The notes beneath the pieces are model-generated. The model was not told where the DNA came from. It did not search any database and saw only the letters and a program-made list of their open reading frames with translations. A program made the translations under genes and the position numbers. From Amycolatopsis pretoriensis (GTDB lineage: Bacteria > Actinomycetota > Actinomycetes > Mycobacteriales > Pseudonocardiaceae): a stretch of 64,000 nucleotides of DNA. Where the stretch lies: contig NZ_FNUJ01000004.1 in the NCBI RefSeq assembly GCF_900107925.1, forward strand, positions 372,001-436,000, read 5' to 3'. Position 1 is the first letter of the stretch; each line of letters begins with the position of its first letter. This document shows positions 52,031 to 61,153 of the stretch, one piece after another.

Positions 52031-53351
52031 GGTCCTCCTCGGTCTCGCGGCGCACGAGCAGCGTCGCGACGCCGTCCTTCACGCCGACCAGCGGCGGCCG
52101 GCCGACCTGGTTGTAGTTCGACGCCAGCGAGTGGTGGTACGCGCCGGTGCACGGGACGGCCAAGAGGTCGCCGGCGTGCAGGTCGGCGGGCAGGCTGATG
52201 CCGTCGGCGAGGACGTCGCCGGATTCGCAGTGCCGGCCGACGACGGTCATCGGGACGCGCTTTTCCTTGGAGCGGCGGCCGATCAGGCGTGTCGTGTAGC
52301 GGGCACCGTAGAGCGACGGGCGGGCGTTGTCGCTCATGCCGCCGTCGACCGCGACGAACGTGCGGCTGCCGCGTTTGACCGCGCAGACGCGGTACACGGT
52401 GATCCCGGCGGGCCCGACGATCGCCCGGCCCGGCTCGATCGTCAGGCGGGGCATCGGGAAGCCGTGGGCCGCGCACTCGTAGGCGAGGGCGACGCGCAGC
52501 CGGCGCGAGTAGCCGCCGAGGTCGAACGCGGGTTCGCCGCCGACGTACGGCACCGCGTGCCCGCCGCCGAGGTCGAGTTCCCGCAGCGTGACGCCGTGGG
52601 TGTGGCGGAGCCGGACGAGCACTTCGGCCATCCGCCGCGCGGCGGCTTCGTACCGGTCGATCCTGGTCACTTGGGAGCCGATGTGGCAATGCAGGCCTAC
52701 GAGTCGCAACCCGGGTTGCGCTTTTATGGCTTCGGTCGCGGCGTCGACGTTGTCGGGGACGCCGTCGAGGAGCGAGAAGCCGAACTTCTGGCCTTCGGTG
52801 CCGGTGCTGATGGCCTGGTGGGCCCCGGCCGGGACGCCTGGTGTCACGCGGATCATCACCTGCTGCCCGCAGTGCGCGAGCGCGCCGAGCTGTGCGATCT
52901 CGTCGAGCGAGTCGACGACGATCCGACGGACGCCGTACTCGAGAGCCGCCTTCAGGTCTTCAGGCGTCTTCGCGTTGCCGTGCAGCAGCATGCGCTCCGC
53001 GGGGAAGCCGACAGCGCGCGCGACGGCGATCTCGCCCGCGGAGCACGTGTCGAGCGACAACCCCTCTTCGGCGACCCAACGCAGTACGGACCGCGTACAC
53101 AGCGCCTTGCTCGCGTACGCGACTTCGACGTCCGGCAGCGCTTCGCGGTACTCGCGGGCGGTGTCGCGGACCTGCTGCTCGTCGAGGAGGTAGGACGGCG
53201 TCCCGAAGCGGGCCGCGAGGTGGCTGACCTTCGCGCCGGCGAAGAGGAGCTCGCCGTCTTCGCCGAGTCGAGTGCTTCGCGGCCAGACTCCTGGCTCGAG
53301 GTGATCGGCGGCTTCGCAGCCGAGGCTGGGAAGAAGCTCGCTGAGCGTCAC
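52008..53351 (-). CDS. lysA: Diaminopimelate decarboxylase-family enzyme
   Basis: PLP enzyme of the alanine-racemase fold that makes L-lysine from meso-diaminopimelate. 447 residues: PLP lysine K82 (AYASKALC), HCHIGSQ phosphate/cofactor loop, the IEPGRAIVG segment, VDGGMSDNARPSLYGA, and active-site Cys in GRHCESGDVLADG from the partner subunit. GTG start 53351. Slightly longer N-terminus than E. coli LysA, as usual in Actinobacteria. It lies alone, away from argS/thrA genes that often accompany the housekeeping copy, so a second, specialised copy is possible. Confidence 0.88.
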   Translation of the reverse strand: MTLSELLPSLGCEAADHLEPGVWPRSTRLGEDGELLFAGAKVSHLAARFGTPSYLLDEQQVRDTAREYREALPDVEVAYASKALCTRSVLRWVAEEGLSLDTCSAGEIAVARAVGFPAERMLLHGNAKTPEDLKAALEYGVRRIVVDSLDEIAQLGALAHCGQQVMIRVTPGVPAGAHQAISTGTEGQKFGFSLLDGVPDNVDAATEAIKAQPGLRLVGLHCHIGSQVTRIDRYEAAARRMAEVLVRLRHTHGVTLRELDLGGGHAVPYVGGEPAFDLGGYSRRLRVALAYECAAHGFPMPRLTIEPGRAIVGPAGITVYRVCAVKRGSRTFVAVDGGMSDNARPSLYGARYTTRLIGRRSKEKRVPMTVVGRHCESGDVLADGISLPADLHAGDLLAVPCTGAYHHSLASNYNQVGRPPLVGVKDGVATLLVRRETEEDLSRRDLG

Positions 53352-53547
53352 GGGTGCCTCCGGGCATCACGGCGGATCGGACTCGGTCAGGACACCGCTG
53401 TTCGTGCTGCCGGTGGTCGCCCGTGAATGCCGTCCTGACGGGTTTCCGCCGGCCGCTGACAGTTTGTTAACGCGCGAGTAACTTCGGCCACACCCCGGTT
53501 GACCTGCGAAGAGCTGAATCTCCGCGCCGGAGGCCGTCACACGGGGC

Positions 53548-54531
53548 ATGGTTACCGACACGATGGAAGAGACCGAGTTCGCCGAGCTGACCGAGCAGCA
53601 CCGGCGGGAGCTGCGGGTGCACTGCTACCGGTTCCTGGGGTCGCTCGACGAGGCCGAGGACCTGGTGCAGGAGACGTTCCTGCGCGCGTGGCGCGGGCGC
53701 GCGGGGTACGCCGGGCGCGCGAGCGTGCGGGCTTGGCTGTACAAGATCGCGACCAACGCGTGCCTCGACTTCCTGGAGCGCGCGCCGCGGGTGGTCCCGG
53801 TCGTCGACTTGCCGACCGCGTCCGGTTCGCGCCTGGCACCCCGCCCCGCGGCGGCGGTCCCGTGGTTGCAGCCGGCACCGGACGACGTTCTCGAGGCCGC
53901 CATCTCGCGCGAGACGGTCGAGCTGGCATTCCTCGCGGCGGTCCAGTACCTCTCGCCGCGGCAACGCGCGGTCTTGATCCTTCGCGACGTCGTCGGCTGG
54001 TCGGCGAAGGAGACAGCGACGGCGTTGTCGACAACCCCGGCTTCGGTGAGCAGCTCGCTTCAGCGGGCGCGGGCGGAGTTGAAGGAGCAGCTGCCTTCGC
54101 GGCGTACGGAGTGGCGTGTGTCTTCGAGCAGCGAAGAGCGCGAAGTGGTCTCGCGGTACATCGCAGCTCTGACAACGGCGGACGACGCGGCGATCGCGGC
54201 GGTGATCAGCGAGGACATCCGCTGCAGCCACCAGCCGGGCGCGGGCGGCCACGAGGGTCCGGAGCCGACTTGGTACAGCGGCCGGGAGACGGTCCTCGAA
54301 GGCTGGGCGCCGGTGTTGCACGGGTCGCGGTCGATGGAGCTGCGGATGCTGCCGGTCCAGGCGAACGGCGGCCCAGCGGTGGCGACGTACCTTCGGGTGG
54401 AGGGCGAGTTCCGGGCGTTCGGGCTCAACGCGCTGCGGGTCGTCGAAGGGCGGGTAGCCGAGGTGACGACCTTTGCGCCGACGGTATTCGGGGCATTTGG
54501 GTTGGCGGCAGTGTTGCCGGCGGAGAGGTAG
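53548..54531 (+). CDS. ECF sigma factor with C-terminal SnoaL-like domain
   Basis: 327 residues. Region 2 contains HCYRFLGSLDEAEDLVQETFLRAWR (about 26-50), and region 4 QRAVLILRDVVGWSAKETATALSTTPASVSSSLQRAR (about 140-176). A NTF2/SnoaL-like domain (about 195-315) with SEDIRCSHQP follows. Such C-terminal domains replace a separate anti-sigma factor and regulate the sigma factor directly. No anti-sigma gene is adjacent. Family resembles the SigG/TIGR02960-like group. ATG 53548; a second Met is at residue 6. Confidence 0.88.
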   Translation: MVTDTMEETEFAELTEQHRRELRVHCYRFLGSLDEAEDLVQETFLRAWRGRAGYAGRASVRAWLYKIATNACLDFLERAPRVVPVVDLPTASGSRLAPRPAAAVPWLQPAPDDVLEAAISRETVELAFLAAVQYLSPRQRAVLILRDVVGWSAKETATALSTTPASVSSSLQRARAELKEQLPSRRTEWRVSSSSEEREVVSRYIAALTTADDAAIAAVISEDIRCSHQPGAGGHEGPEPTWYSGRETVLEGWAPVLHGSRSMELRMLPVQANGGPAVATYLRVEGEFRAFGLNALRVVEGRVAEVTTFAPTVFGAFGLAAVLPAER

Positions 54532-54678
54532 GGGGCGCGGCTTGCGGGGGCGCGCGGCTCGCCGGCGCCCCGGCGGGCGCGCCAGCCTGCCTGCGTGCTG
54601 CCGGAGGAAGCATGGGCGGCACCGGCGGGCGCGCGAGCTGCCCGCTGTGCCGCCCGAGGAGGCGTAGGCGCTGGGTCG

Positions 54679-54846
54679 TCAGGCCGTCTTGTGGTCCGCC
54701 GCCGTTCCGCATACGCAGCCGCGGTCGGTTGCTTTGCCGGCCGCCGTTGCCGCGCAGTAGCGGCGGGCTATCGCGTCGTGCGTGCCCAGCGGGTGGGGGC
54801 AGCTCGGGCACTGCGTGCCGGAGCGGGGTGGCTCCGGGGCCGTCAT
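54679..54846 (-). CDS. RGCVC-family small cysteine-rich protein
   Basis: 55 residues. Two CxxC-like pairs (CPSCPHP and RGCVCG) with an intervening HDAIARRYCAAT segment suggest a zinc ribbon. The C-terminal RGCVCG matches an actinobacterial small-protein family named after that motif. Its ATG overlaps the desaturase stop by 4 nt, so both are made together. It may be a metal or redox accessory of the desaturase, by inference from coupling only. Confidence 0.75.
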   Translation of the reverse strand: MTAPEPPRSGTQCPSCPHPLGTHDAIARRYCAATAAGKATDRGCVCGTAADHKTA

Positions 54847-55874
54847 GTCGCCACCCGGGGCTTTCGCAGCGGTTCGCTCGCCTCGTGGAGGTGCTGCAGC
54901 ACGTACCCGTACGAGCGCGCCCAGCCGCATTGGGCGTACGAAATTCCGCGTCCGGTGCAGAACTCGCGGACGATCACCTGCGCGTGCCTGAGGTTCGGCC
55001 GGGCCATGCTCGGGAACAGGTGGTGCTCGATCTGGTAGTTCAGCCCGCCGAGCGCGAAGTCGACGATCCGGCCGCCGCGGATGTTGCGCGAGGTCAGCAC
55101 TTGCTTGCGCAGGAAGTCGAGCTTGTGGCCGGTCGCGAGCATCTCCATGCCCTTGTGGTTGGGCGCGAACGAACAACCCATGTACAGGCCCCACAGGAAC
55201 TGGTGCACCAGGATGAAGATGATCCCGGTCAGCGGCGACAGCACGACGAACACCGCGGCGAGGTAAGCCACCAGGTGCGCGATCAGCAGCGCGGACTCCA
55301 GCTTGCGACGTCGAAGGTCCTTGCGCAGCACCGCTTTCACGCTCGACACGTGCAGGTTCAGGCCTTCGAGCAGCAACAGCGGGAAGAACAGGAACGCCTG
55401 GTACTTCGCCACCCAGCGCAGGAAACCCCGCTTGCGCGAGCTCTGCGCCTTGCTGAACGCGAGCGCGGCGATGTCGACGTCCGGGTCCTCGTCCTCGTGG
55501 TTGGGGTTCGCGTGGTGCCGCGCGTGCGTCGCGATCCACCAGCCGTAGCTCAGCCCGGTCAGTCCACCGTGGACGATCCCGGTCACGTCGTTCGCCCGGC
55601 GGCCGCGGAAGATCTGCTTGTGCCCGGCGTCGTGGCCGATGAACGACAGCTGCGCGAACATCATCGCGAAGAAGGCCGCGAGGAACAGCTGCCACCACGA
55701 GTCGCCGAGGTAGGCGAACGCGACCCAGCCGCCGCCGAACGCGGCGAGGTTTAGCCCGATGCGGACCGCGTAATAACGCCGTCGCCGGCGGAGGAGTCCC
55801 GCGTCCTTGATGAGCCGGGACAGCTCGGCGAAATCACTGCCGTGCGACGTTTCCGGTGCCTGAAGCGAAGTCAT
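54843..55874 (-). CDS. Membrane fatty-acid desaturase (acyl-CoA/acyl-lipid type)
   Basis: 343 residues with the three histidine boxes that hold a di-iron centre: HDAGH (81-85), HARHH (117-121) and QIEHH (near 288). There are four membrane helices around residues 40-80 and 195-225. The QIEHH box, with Gln instead of the first His, is typical of front-end and linoleoyl-type desaturases. Introduces a cis double bond in membrane lipids using O2 and electrons from a reductase that is not adjacent. Start at ATG 55874. Confidence 0.9.
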   Translation of the reverse strand: MTSLQAPETSHGSDFAELSRLIKDAGLLRRRRRYYAVRIGLNLAAFGGGWVAFAYLGDSWWQLFLAAFFAMMFAQLSFIGHDAGHKQIFRGRRANDVTGIVHGGLTGLSYGWWIATHARHHANPNHEDEDPDVDIAALAFSKAQSSRKRGFLRWVAKYQAFLFFPLLLLEGLNLHVSSVKAVLRKDLRRRKLESALLIAHLVAYLAAVFVVLSPLTGIIFILVHQFLWGLYMGCSFAPNHKGMEMLATGHKLDFLRKQVLTSRNIRGGRIVDFALGGLNYQIEHHLFPSMARPNLRHAQVIVREFCTGRGISYAQCGWARSYGYVLQHLHEASEPLRKPRVAT

Positions 55875-56336
55875 GGCCGCCGTTCTGGGTCAGCTGAAAT
55901 GCTTGTCCAGCAACGGCTTCCGGCACTGGCGGGCCGGACCGATCCCGAATAAGGGCGCTTGGGCCTGACCGCGGGTTTGCTCCGCGGCATGCCCCCAGCG
56001 TGACATCCCCGGCGCTGGATGACAATTCCCCGCGGGTCACCGAAGAGGTGTACAGTCGGCCACATCGGGATGACAGTGACGTACCACACACCCGTGACTT
56101 CCGGTTGGCGCACGCCGGCCGGGGACAGGAGCTGAACCGGCTTCCGAAACCCGTTGGTCTCGCAGCCATGCCGGCCGATTGGCCGGCGAGCAGCCGCCCG
56201 CAGTCGCGCAGAGCGACGCCCGGGGCGCCCACCAGGGCTGCCGCAACGAGTTTCGCGCCCGGCTCCTGTCGTCAGGTGGTTCGTCGGCGAGCCGAGGTCC
56301 GGCGTCACCGCGCTTCGGCTCGCCGGCGAACCGCTT
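55875..56336. other. Intergenic region without a supported gene
   Basis: 462 bp upstream of the desaturase and downstream of the aldolase gene. Open frames exist on both strands but read as Arg/Pro/Ser-rich noise. The left part is less GC-rich and should hold the desaturase promoter. The right end carries a terminator hairpin. Confidence 0.5.
56280..56330 (-). terminator. Hairpin after DapA-like gene
   Basis: A 16-bp stem with a single G-T pair (56280-56295 with 56315-56330), 19-nt loop, 7 nt past the stop codon. No U-tract. Confidence 0.65.
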
Positions 56337-57242
56337 CTAGGAAAGACCCCATGAAGAGAGCAGCCCGAAGAGCTGTTCGCGCTCGGACGCCGTCAGCAGC
56401 CGGCTCGGCGGCCGGACGTCCGGGCGGCACAGGCCGAGCTGGCCGAGCGCGTCCTTGACCACGCTGACGTTGTTCGCGTTCCCGTTCGCGGCGCGCAGCT
56501 CCTCGAACGGCCGGATTCGCTCCCAGACCGTCATCGCCGCTGGATAGTCCCCTGTGGACAGTGCGTGGAACATCTCCAGCGAGATCGCCGGGTCGACGTT
56601 CACCAGGCCCGACGTGAACCCGGTCGCGCCGACGGCGAAGTAGCCCGGCGCCGAGAGTTCGGCCAGGCCGGCGATCCACACGAACCGCTCGAAGCCGGCG
56701 TCGCGCGCGACCGAGCCGAAGCGCACGGGGTCCGGCACCGCGTACTTCACGCCGAGGACGTTCGGCGCCGCCTCGCCCAACGCCCGCAGTTGTTCGCCGC
56801 CGATCGCCGGGTTGCGGACGTAGAGCACCACCCCGAGTTCGGGTACCGCCGCCGCGATCGCGGCGTGGTAGTCGACCCAGCCGTCGCCGGAGATGTAGGG
56901 GTGAACGGGCTGGTGGATCATGATCATGTCGGCGCCGGCCTCCCGCGCGTGCGCGGCGGCCCGCGTCGCCGAGGTGACGTCGTGGCCGATCCCGGCGAGC
57001 ACGCTGGCCCGGCCGGCCACGGCTTCGACGGTGACCTCCAGGCACTGCCGGGCTTCCGCCGCGTCGAGCGCGTAGAACTCGCCGGTGTTCCCGTTCGGCG
57101 TCACGACCTCGATGCCGCCGGTGACCAGCCGGTCGACGAGTTTCGCGTACGTCGGCCCGTCGACGGCGCCCTCGGCGTCGAACGGCGTGACCGGGATGGC
57201 CACGACCCCGGAAAGCCGCCGCCTCTGCTGCTCGAACGTCAT
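56337..57242 (-). CDS. DapA/NAL-family aldolase or dehydratase
   Basis: 301-residue TIM-barrel class I aldolase: Schiff-base lysine K166 (GVKYAVPD), catalytic Tyr141 (LYVRNP) and the carboxylate-binding loop NGNTGEF (50-56) in place of the usual GTTGE. The changed loop argues against diaminopimelate synthesis and towards sugar-acid enzymes such as 5-dehydro-4-deoxyglucarate dehydratase. The first codon overlaps the GntR gene stop by 4 nt, so both are one transcript. The divergent ABC importer may deliver the substrate. Confidence 0.87.
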   Translation of the reverse strand: MTFEQQRRRLSGVVAIPVTPFDAEGAVDGPTYAKLVDRLVTGGIEVVTPNGNTGEFYALDAAEARQCLEVTVEAVAGRASVLAGIGHDVTSATRAAAHAREAGADMIMIHQPVHPYISGDGWVDYHAAIAAAVPELGVVLYVRNPAIGGEQLRALGEAAPNVLGVKYAVPDPVRFGSVARDAGFERFVWIAGLAELSAPGYFAVGATGFTSGLVNVDPAISLEMFHALSTGDYPAAMTVWERIRPFEELRAANGNANNVSVVKDALGQLGLCRPDVRPPSRLLTASEREQLFGLLSSWGLS

Positions 57243-57940
57243 CGGGTTCCCTTCGTCTCGGTGCTGTGCTCACCCGGGAGGCCGCACGCGACCCGGTCGA
57301 GGAAATCCGTGATGTGCCGCCGCAGCAGGTGTTCGGCCTGCCGGGCGTTCCCGCTCTCGGCGGCGGCCAGGATCGCCCGGTGCTCGGCCGCCTCGCCCTG
57401 CCACGTCGGGCTGATGCCCCAGCCGGTGACGGTGATCAGCGCGGCCTGGTCGCGCAGGCCGTCGAGGACCTCGACCAGCAGCGGGTTCCCGCACCCGGCG
57501 TAGAGCGCGCGGTGGAAAAGCCGGTTGGTCAGACTGGCCTTCGCGCGGTCGGCGGCGTCCGCGCCGGTCTCGACGCCGGCCAGCACCTGCCGCGCGTCGC
57601 CGAAGTCCGCACCGTGCTCGACAGCGCGTCGGACGGCCTCGGGCTCGAGGAGCGCGCGCAGGTCGTACACCGCGTGCGCGCTCTCGGCGTCCATGACCCG
57701 GACCGAGGCCCCCTTGTAAGTGCTCATCGTGACCAAACCGGAACCGGCGAGGATCCGCAGTGCTTCGCGCACCGGCGTCTTCGACACCCCCAGCAGGGCG
57801 CCGACCTCGGCCTCGACGAGCGTTTCGCCCGGCCCGAACTCCCCGCTCAAGATCGCTTCTTTGATCGCGTCGCGCACGAAATCAGTGCGCGAGACGGGCG
57901 GCGGCGGCCTCCTGGCCGAAGAAGTGCTCGCCACTGGCAT
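57239..57940 (-). CDS. GntR-family (FCD type) transcriptional regulator
   Basis: 233 residues from ATG 57940: winged helix (about 18-85, ETLVEAEVGALLGVSKTPVREALRILAGSGLV) and an all-helical FCD ligand domain with the metal-binding histidines in LFHRALYAG and AEHRAIL. FCD regulators commonly bind carboxylic or sugar acids. An alternative upstream start (57979) would lie across the operator region. Controls the aldolase and probably the divergent importer. Confidence 0.88.
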   Translation of the reverse strand: MPVASTSSARRPPPPVSRTDFVRDAIKEAILSGEFGPGETLVEAEVGALLGVSKTPVREALRILAGSGLVTMSTYKGASVRVMDAESAHAVYDLRALLEPEAVRRAVEHGADFGDARQVLAGVETGADAADRAKASLTNRLFHRALYAGCGNPLLVEVLDGLRDQAALITVTGWGISPTWQGEAAEHRAILAAAESGNARQAEHLLRRHITDFLDRVACGLPGEHSTETKGTR

Positions 57941-57948
57941 GTCCGATC

Positions 57949-57978
57949 TGATATACGATGCGACATACAATATTATCA
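57949..57978. promoter_or_regulatory. AT-rich candidate operator between gntR and importer
   Basis: The 56-bp divergent gap holds an unusually AT-rich stretch bounded by TGATA (57949-57953) and TATCA (57974-57978), with ATGCGACAT near its centre. Symmetric placement between two divergent starts suits a GntR dimer site and overlapping promoters. Confidence 0.45.
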
Positions 57979-57996
57979 CGGACCCAGGGAGCAGCC

Positions 57997-59223
57997 ATGC
58001 AGCGTCGCACCGGCTTCCGATTCCGACGAGTGCTGCTGGCGGCGAGCCTCGCCGCCGGACTGGCGGCCTGTGGCGCGCCCGGCGGCGACGGCGGCCAGGC
58101 GGCGAATCCCTCGGCCGTGCCGGACAAGCCGAGCAAGCCCGTCGACCTGAACATCCTCGACGTCGCCGGCAACCTGCAGCTCACCAAGCAGATGATCGAG
58201 AACTTCAAGGCCGCACACCCGGAAGTGCTCTCGAAGGTCACGTACTCGACGGCGCCCGCCCCGAGCATGGCGGGCAAGCTGAAGGCCGAGCAGGACGGCG
58301 GCGTCGCCCAGACACACCTCGTCCTCAGCGGCACGGACGGCCTGTCCGCCGGCATCGCGAACGGCACCCTGGCGAAGGTGCTCCCGGACTTCGCCGGCCG
58401 GTTCCCGAACCTCATGCAGAACTACCTCGAGCCCGCGGCCAAGATGCAGGAACTCGCCAACGGCTACGGCGTCGAGGTCGTCTACTACCCGTCCGGTCCG
58501 CTGCTGGAGTTCAACCCATCCGCGGTCGCTCAGGCACCAGCATCGCCGCAGGAACTGCTCGACTGGGCCAAGGCGCACCCGGAGAAGTTCCAGTACGCCC
58601 AGCCCTCGAACTCCGGCCCGGGCCGCACGTTCCTGATGGGCCTGCCGTACCTGCTCGGCGACAAGGACCCGAAGGACCCGGACAAGGGCTGGGACAAGAC
58701 CTGGGCGTTCCTGCAGGAGCTGGGCAAGTACGTGAAGTACTACCCGTCCGGCACCACCGAGACCATGAAGAACCTCGCGTCCGGTTCGGTGGACATGATC
58801 ACGTCGACGACCGGCTGGGACATCAACCCGCGCAAGCTCGGCACGGTGCCCAACACGGTCAAGACCGCGATCATGCAGCCGATGCACTGGGTCACCGACG
58901 CCCAGTACGCCCTGATCCCGAAGGGTCTCTCGCCCGACCAGGAGTCGGCGATCCTGCAGCTGATCGCGTGGATGCTGAAGCCGGACCAGCAGGCGATCGC
59001 CTACGACGACGGCTACTTCTATCCCGGACCGGCGGTCAAGGACGTCACCCTGCAGATGGCGCCGCAGAAGAGCCAGGACACGATCAAGCAGTTCGGGCGC
59101 CCGGAGTACGAGCAGTGGATCGCGCAGTACCCCAAGGAGACCTCGCTGCCGGCCGAGCAGCAGGTCAAGGCGTTCGACAAGTGGAACCAGCTGGTCGGCG
59201 GCTCGAAGGTCGGCAAGAAGTGA
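57997..59223 (+). CDS. ABC importer substrate-binding lipoprotein
   Basis: 408 residues. The signal peptide ends in lipobox LAAC (Cys near 22), then a Gly/Pro/Ala tether and a type II periplasmic-binding fold of the PotD/iron(III) group. AGGGAGC stands 5 nt ahead of the ATG. It gives the importer its specificity, which cannot be read from sequence. The system resembles polyamine, phosphonate or sugar-acid importers. Its expression is probably under the divergent GntR protein. Confidence 0.88.
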   Translation: MQRRTGFRFRRVLLAASLAAGLAACGAPGGDGGQAANPSAVPDKPSKPVDLNILDVAGNLQLTKQMIENFKAAHPEVLSKVTYSTAPAPSMAGKLKAEQDGGVAQTHLVLSGTDGLSAGIANGTLAKVLPDFAGRFPNLMQNYLEPAAKMQELANGYGVEVVYYPSGPLLEFNPSAVAQAPASPQELLDWAKAHPEKFQYAQPSNSGPGRTFLMGLPYLLGDKDPKDPDKGWDKTWAFLQELGKYVKYYPSGTTETMKNLASGSVDMITSTTGWDINPRKLGTVPNTVKTAIMQPMHWVTDAQYALIPKGLSPDQESAILQLIAWMLKPDQQAIAYDDGYFYPGPAVKDVTLQMAPQKSQDTIKQFGRPEYEQWIAQYPKETSLPAEQQVKAFDKWNQLVGGSKVGKK

Positions 59224-60263
59224 CGTTCGGGCAGCTGCGGCTGGACGGCGTCTCGCGCAGCTTCGGCACCGCGAACGCCCTGAGCGGCCTCGACCTCGCC
59301 ATCGCGCGCGGCGAGTTCGTGGCCCTGCTGGGCCCGTCCGGCTGCGGCAAGTCGACCGCGCTGAACTGCCTCGCCGGCCTGCTGCCCCTGACGGGCGGCA
59401 GCATCTGGCTCGACGACACCCGCATCGACGGGCAGCCCCCGGAGCAGCGCGGGTTCGGGATGGTCTTCCAGAACTACGCGCTGTTCCCGCACATGTCGGT
59501 CCGCGCCAACGTCGGCTTCGGCCTCAAGATGCGCAAGGTCGCCCGCGCCGACGCCCGCCGACGCGTCGACGAGGCGTTGCGCCTGGTCCAGCTCACCGAC
59601 CACGCGGCGAAGTTCCCCGCGCAGCTGTCCGGCGGGCAGCAGCAACGTGTCGCCATCGCTCGGGCCGTGGTGCTCGAGCCACCGGTGGTCCTGATGGACG
59701 AGCCACTGTCCAACCTGGACGCCAAGCTCCGCCTCGAGATGCGGATGGAGATCCGCCGCCTTCACCAGACGCTCGGCTTGACCACGGTGTACGTCACCCA
59801 CGACCAGGAGGAGGCCCTGTCACTGGCCGACCGCCTGGTGGTGCTCCGCGACGGCGCGGTCCAGCAGATCGGTACTCCGGAAGAGGTCTACGCCCAGCCG
59901 GTCAACAGTTATGTCGCCTCCTTCATGGGTTATCGCAATCTCCTGGACGTGACGGTCACCGGAGCCGCCGGCACCTCGGTGACCGTGGAGGGCGCGGGAG
60001 TCCGCCTCACGGGCCGCGGCTCGCTCGCCCAAGGCCCGGCCAAGGTGGCGATCCGCCCGGAGGACTTCGTCGTCGGCGACGGCACCGAGAACGCCCTCGA
60101 CGTCACGGTCGAGATCGTCGAGTACCACGGCCGCGAGCTGTCGGTCTCGGCCCGGCTCGAGAACGGGACGCCGGTGTACTTCCGGACCGACAAGCGCCTC
60201 GCCCCCGGCGACACGACGCGGATCGGCGTCCCGGCCGAGCGCGTCCTGGTGTTCGAGCCGTGA
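59220..60263 (+). CDS. ABC importer ATPase (PotA-like, with TOBE domain)
   Basis: 347 residues. Walker [10 protein letters not shown] near 37-45, signature [14 protein letters not shown], Walker B VVLMDEPLSNLDAKLR, H-loop VTHDQEEA, and a C-terminal TOBE_2 domain (about 260-345). Length and TOBE domain are as in PotA/UgpC/CysA-type importers. GTG start overlaps the binding-protein stop by 4 nt. Confidence 0.92.
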   Translation: MTFGQLRLDGVSRSFGTANALSGLDLAIARGEFVALLGPSGCGKSTALNCLAGLLPLTGGSIWLDDTRIDGQPPEQRGFGMVFQNYALFPHMSVRANVGFGLKMRKVARADARRRVDEALRLVQLTDHAAKFPAQLSGGQQQRVAIARAVVLEPPVVLMDEPLSNLDAKLRLEMRMEIRRLHQTLGLTTVYVTHDQEEALSLADRLVVLRDGAVQQIGTPEEVYAQPVNSYVASFMGYRNLLDVTVTGAAGTSVTVEGAGVRLTGRGSLAQGPAKVAIRPEDFVVGDGTENALDVTVEIVEYHGRELSVSARLENGTPVYFRTDKRLAPGDTTRIGVPAERVLVFEP

Positions 60264-61153
60264 CGGCCGTCGCGAGTGCCCGCCCGGCACTGCGCCACCG
60301 CCTGGCCGAACGCGGCATCGACCGCACCCTGTTCCTCCTGGTGCCCGGCCTGCTGGTCACCGCCTGCCTGTTCCTGTACCCCTTCCTGTACGGCCTCCAG
60401 TTGTCGTTCGCCCCGCGCCGGGGCGGCGTCTTCGCCAACTACGCGCGCTTCTTCGGCGATCCCTACCTGCGCGACACCATCTGGACGACGCTCGGCATCG
60501 CACTGCCCGCGACGTTCATCAACGTGCTCGCCAGCATCCCGATCGCGTACGTGATGCGCGGCCGCGTCCGCGGCAAGCGCCTCCTGACCACGATCCTCGT
60601 CGTGCCGATCACGCTCGGCACGGTGCTCACCGCGCAAGGCCTGATCATGTACGGCGGCCCGGCGGGCTGGCTGAACAAGGTGCTCACCGTCCTCGGCGTC
60701 ACCGACCAGCCGCTCCCGCTGATCCACAACTACACCGGCGTGCTGCTCTCCCTGGTGATCACCGGTTTCCCGTTCTCCTTCCTGCTGACGTTGTCCTACC
60801 TCTCGGGCATCGACCCCTCCCTGGAGAAGGCGGCCGCGACGCTCGGCGCGAACTGGGTCCAGCGCTTCCACCGGATCACGCTGCCCCTGCTGGCTCCCGG
60901 CTTGGCGATCACCTTCTGCCTTTCGTTCGTCATGGCGTTCTCGGTCTTCCCGAGCGCGCAACTCGTCGGCGACCCCGCGAACGAGACCCGCGTCATCTCG
61001 ATCGCGGCCTACCACGCCGCGTTCGAGGAGTACGACTACTCGATGGGCTCGGCCGTCGCGATGCTCATGGCGGTGGTCATGCTGATCGTGATCGGCCTGG
61101 TCATGGCGTGGCGCGGCACGCTGTACCGCGGAGCGACCGGAGGCAAGGGATGA
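60260..61153 (+). CDS. ABC importer permease 1
   Basis: 297 residues, six membrane helices. The EAA coupling loop is EKAAATLGANWVQRFHRITLP near 192-212. First helix follows a short basic N-terminus (LAERGIDR). GTG start overlaps the ATPase stop by 4 nt and its end overlaps permease 2 by 4 nt. PotB-like position. Confidence 0.9.
   Translation: MTAVASARPALRHRLAERGIDRTLFLLVPGLLVTACLFLYPFLYGLQLSFAPRRGGVFANYARFFGDPYLRDTIWTTLGIALPATFINVLASIPIAYVMRGRVRGKRLLTTILVVPITLGTVLTAQGLIMYGGPAGWLNKVLTVLGVTDQPLPLIHNYTGVLLSLVITGFPFSFLLTLSYLSGIDPSLEKAAATLGANWVQRFHRITLPLLAPGLAITFCLSFVMAFSVFPSAQLVGDPANETRVISIAAYHAAFEEYDYSMGSAVAMLMAVVMLIVIGLVMAWRGTLYRGATGGKG

Noticed and set aside
49985-53351. Secondary-metabolite cluster comprising monooxygenase, TetR and decarboxylase
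   Set aside because: No PKS, NRPS, terpene or tailoring set nearby. The decarboxylase matches primary-metabolism LysA and is convergent with tetR.
55871-56308. Open frames of about 130-150 codons in the gap upstream of the desaturase
   Set aside because: No start signal, low-complexity composition, and no conserved motif. They overlap the desaturase promoter and a terminator hairpin.
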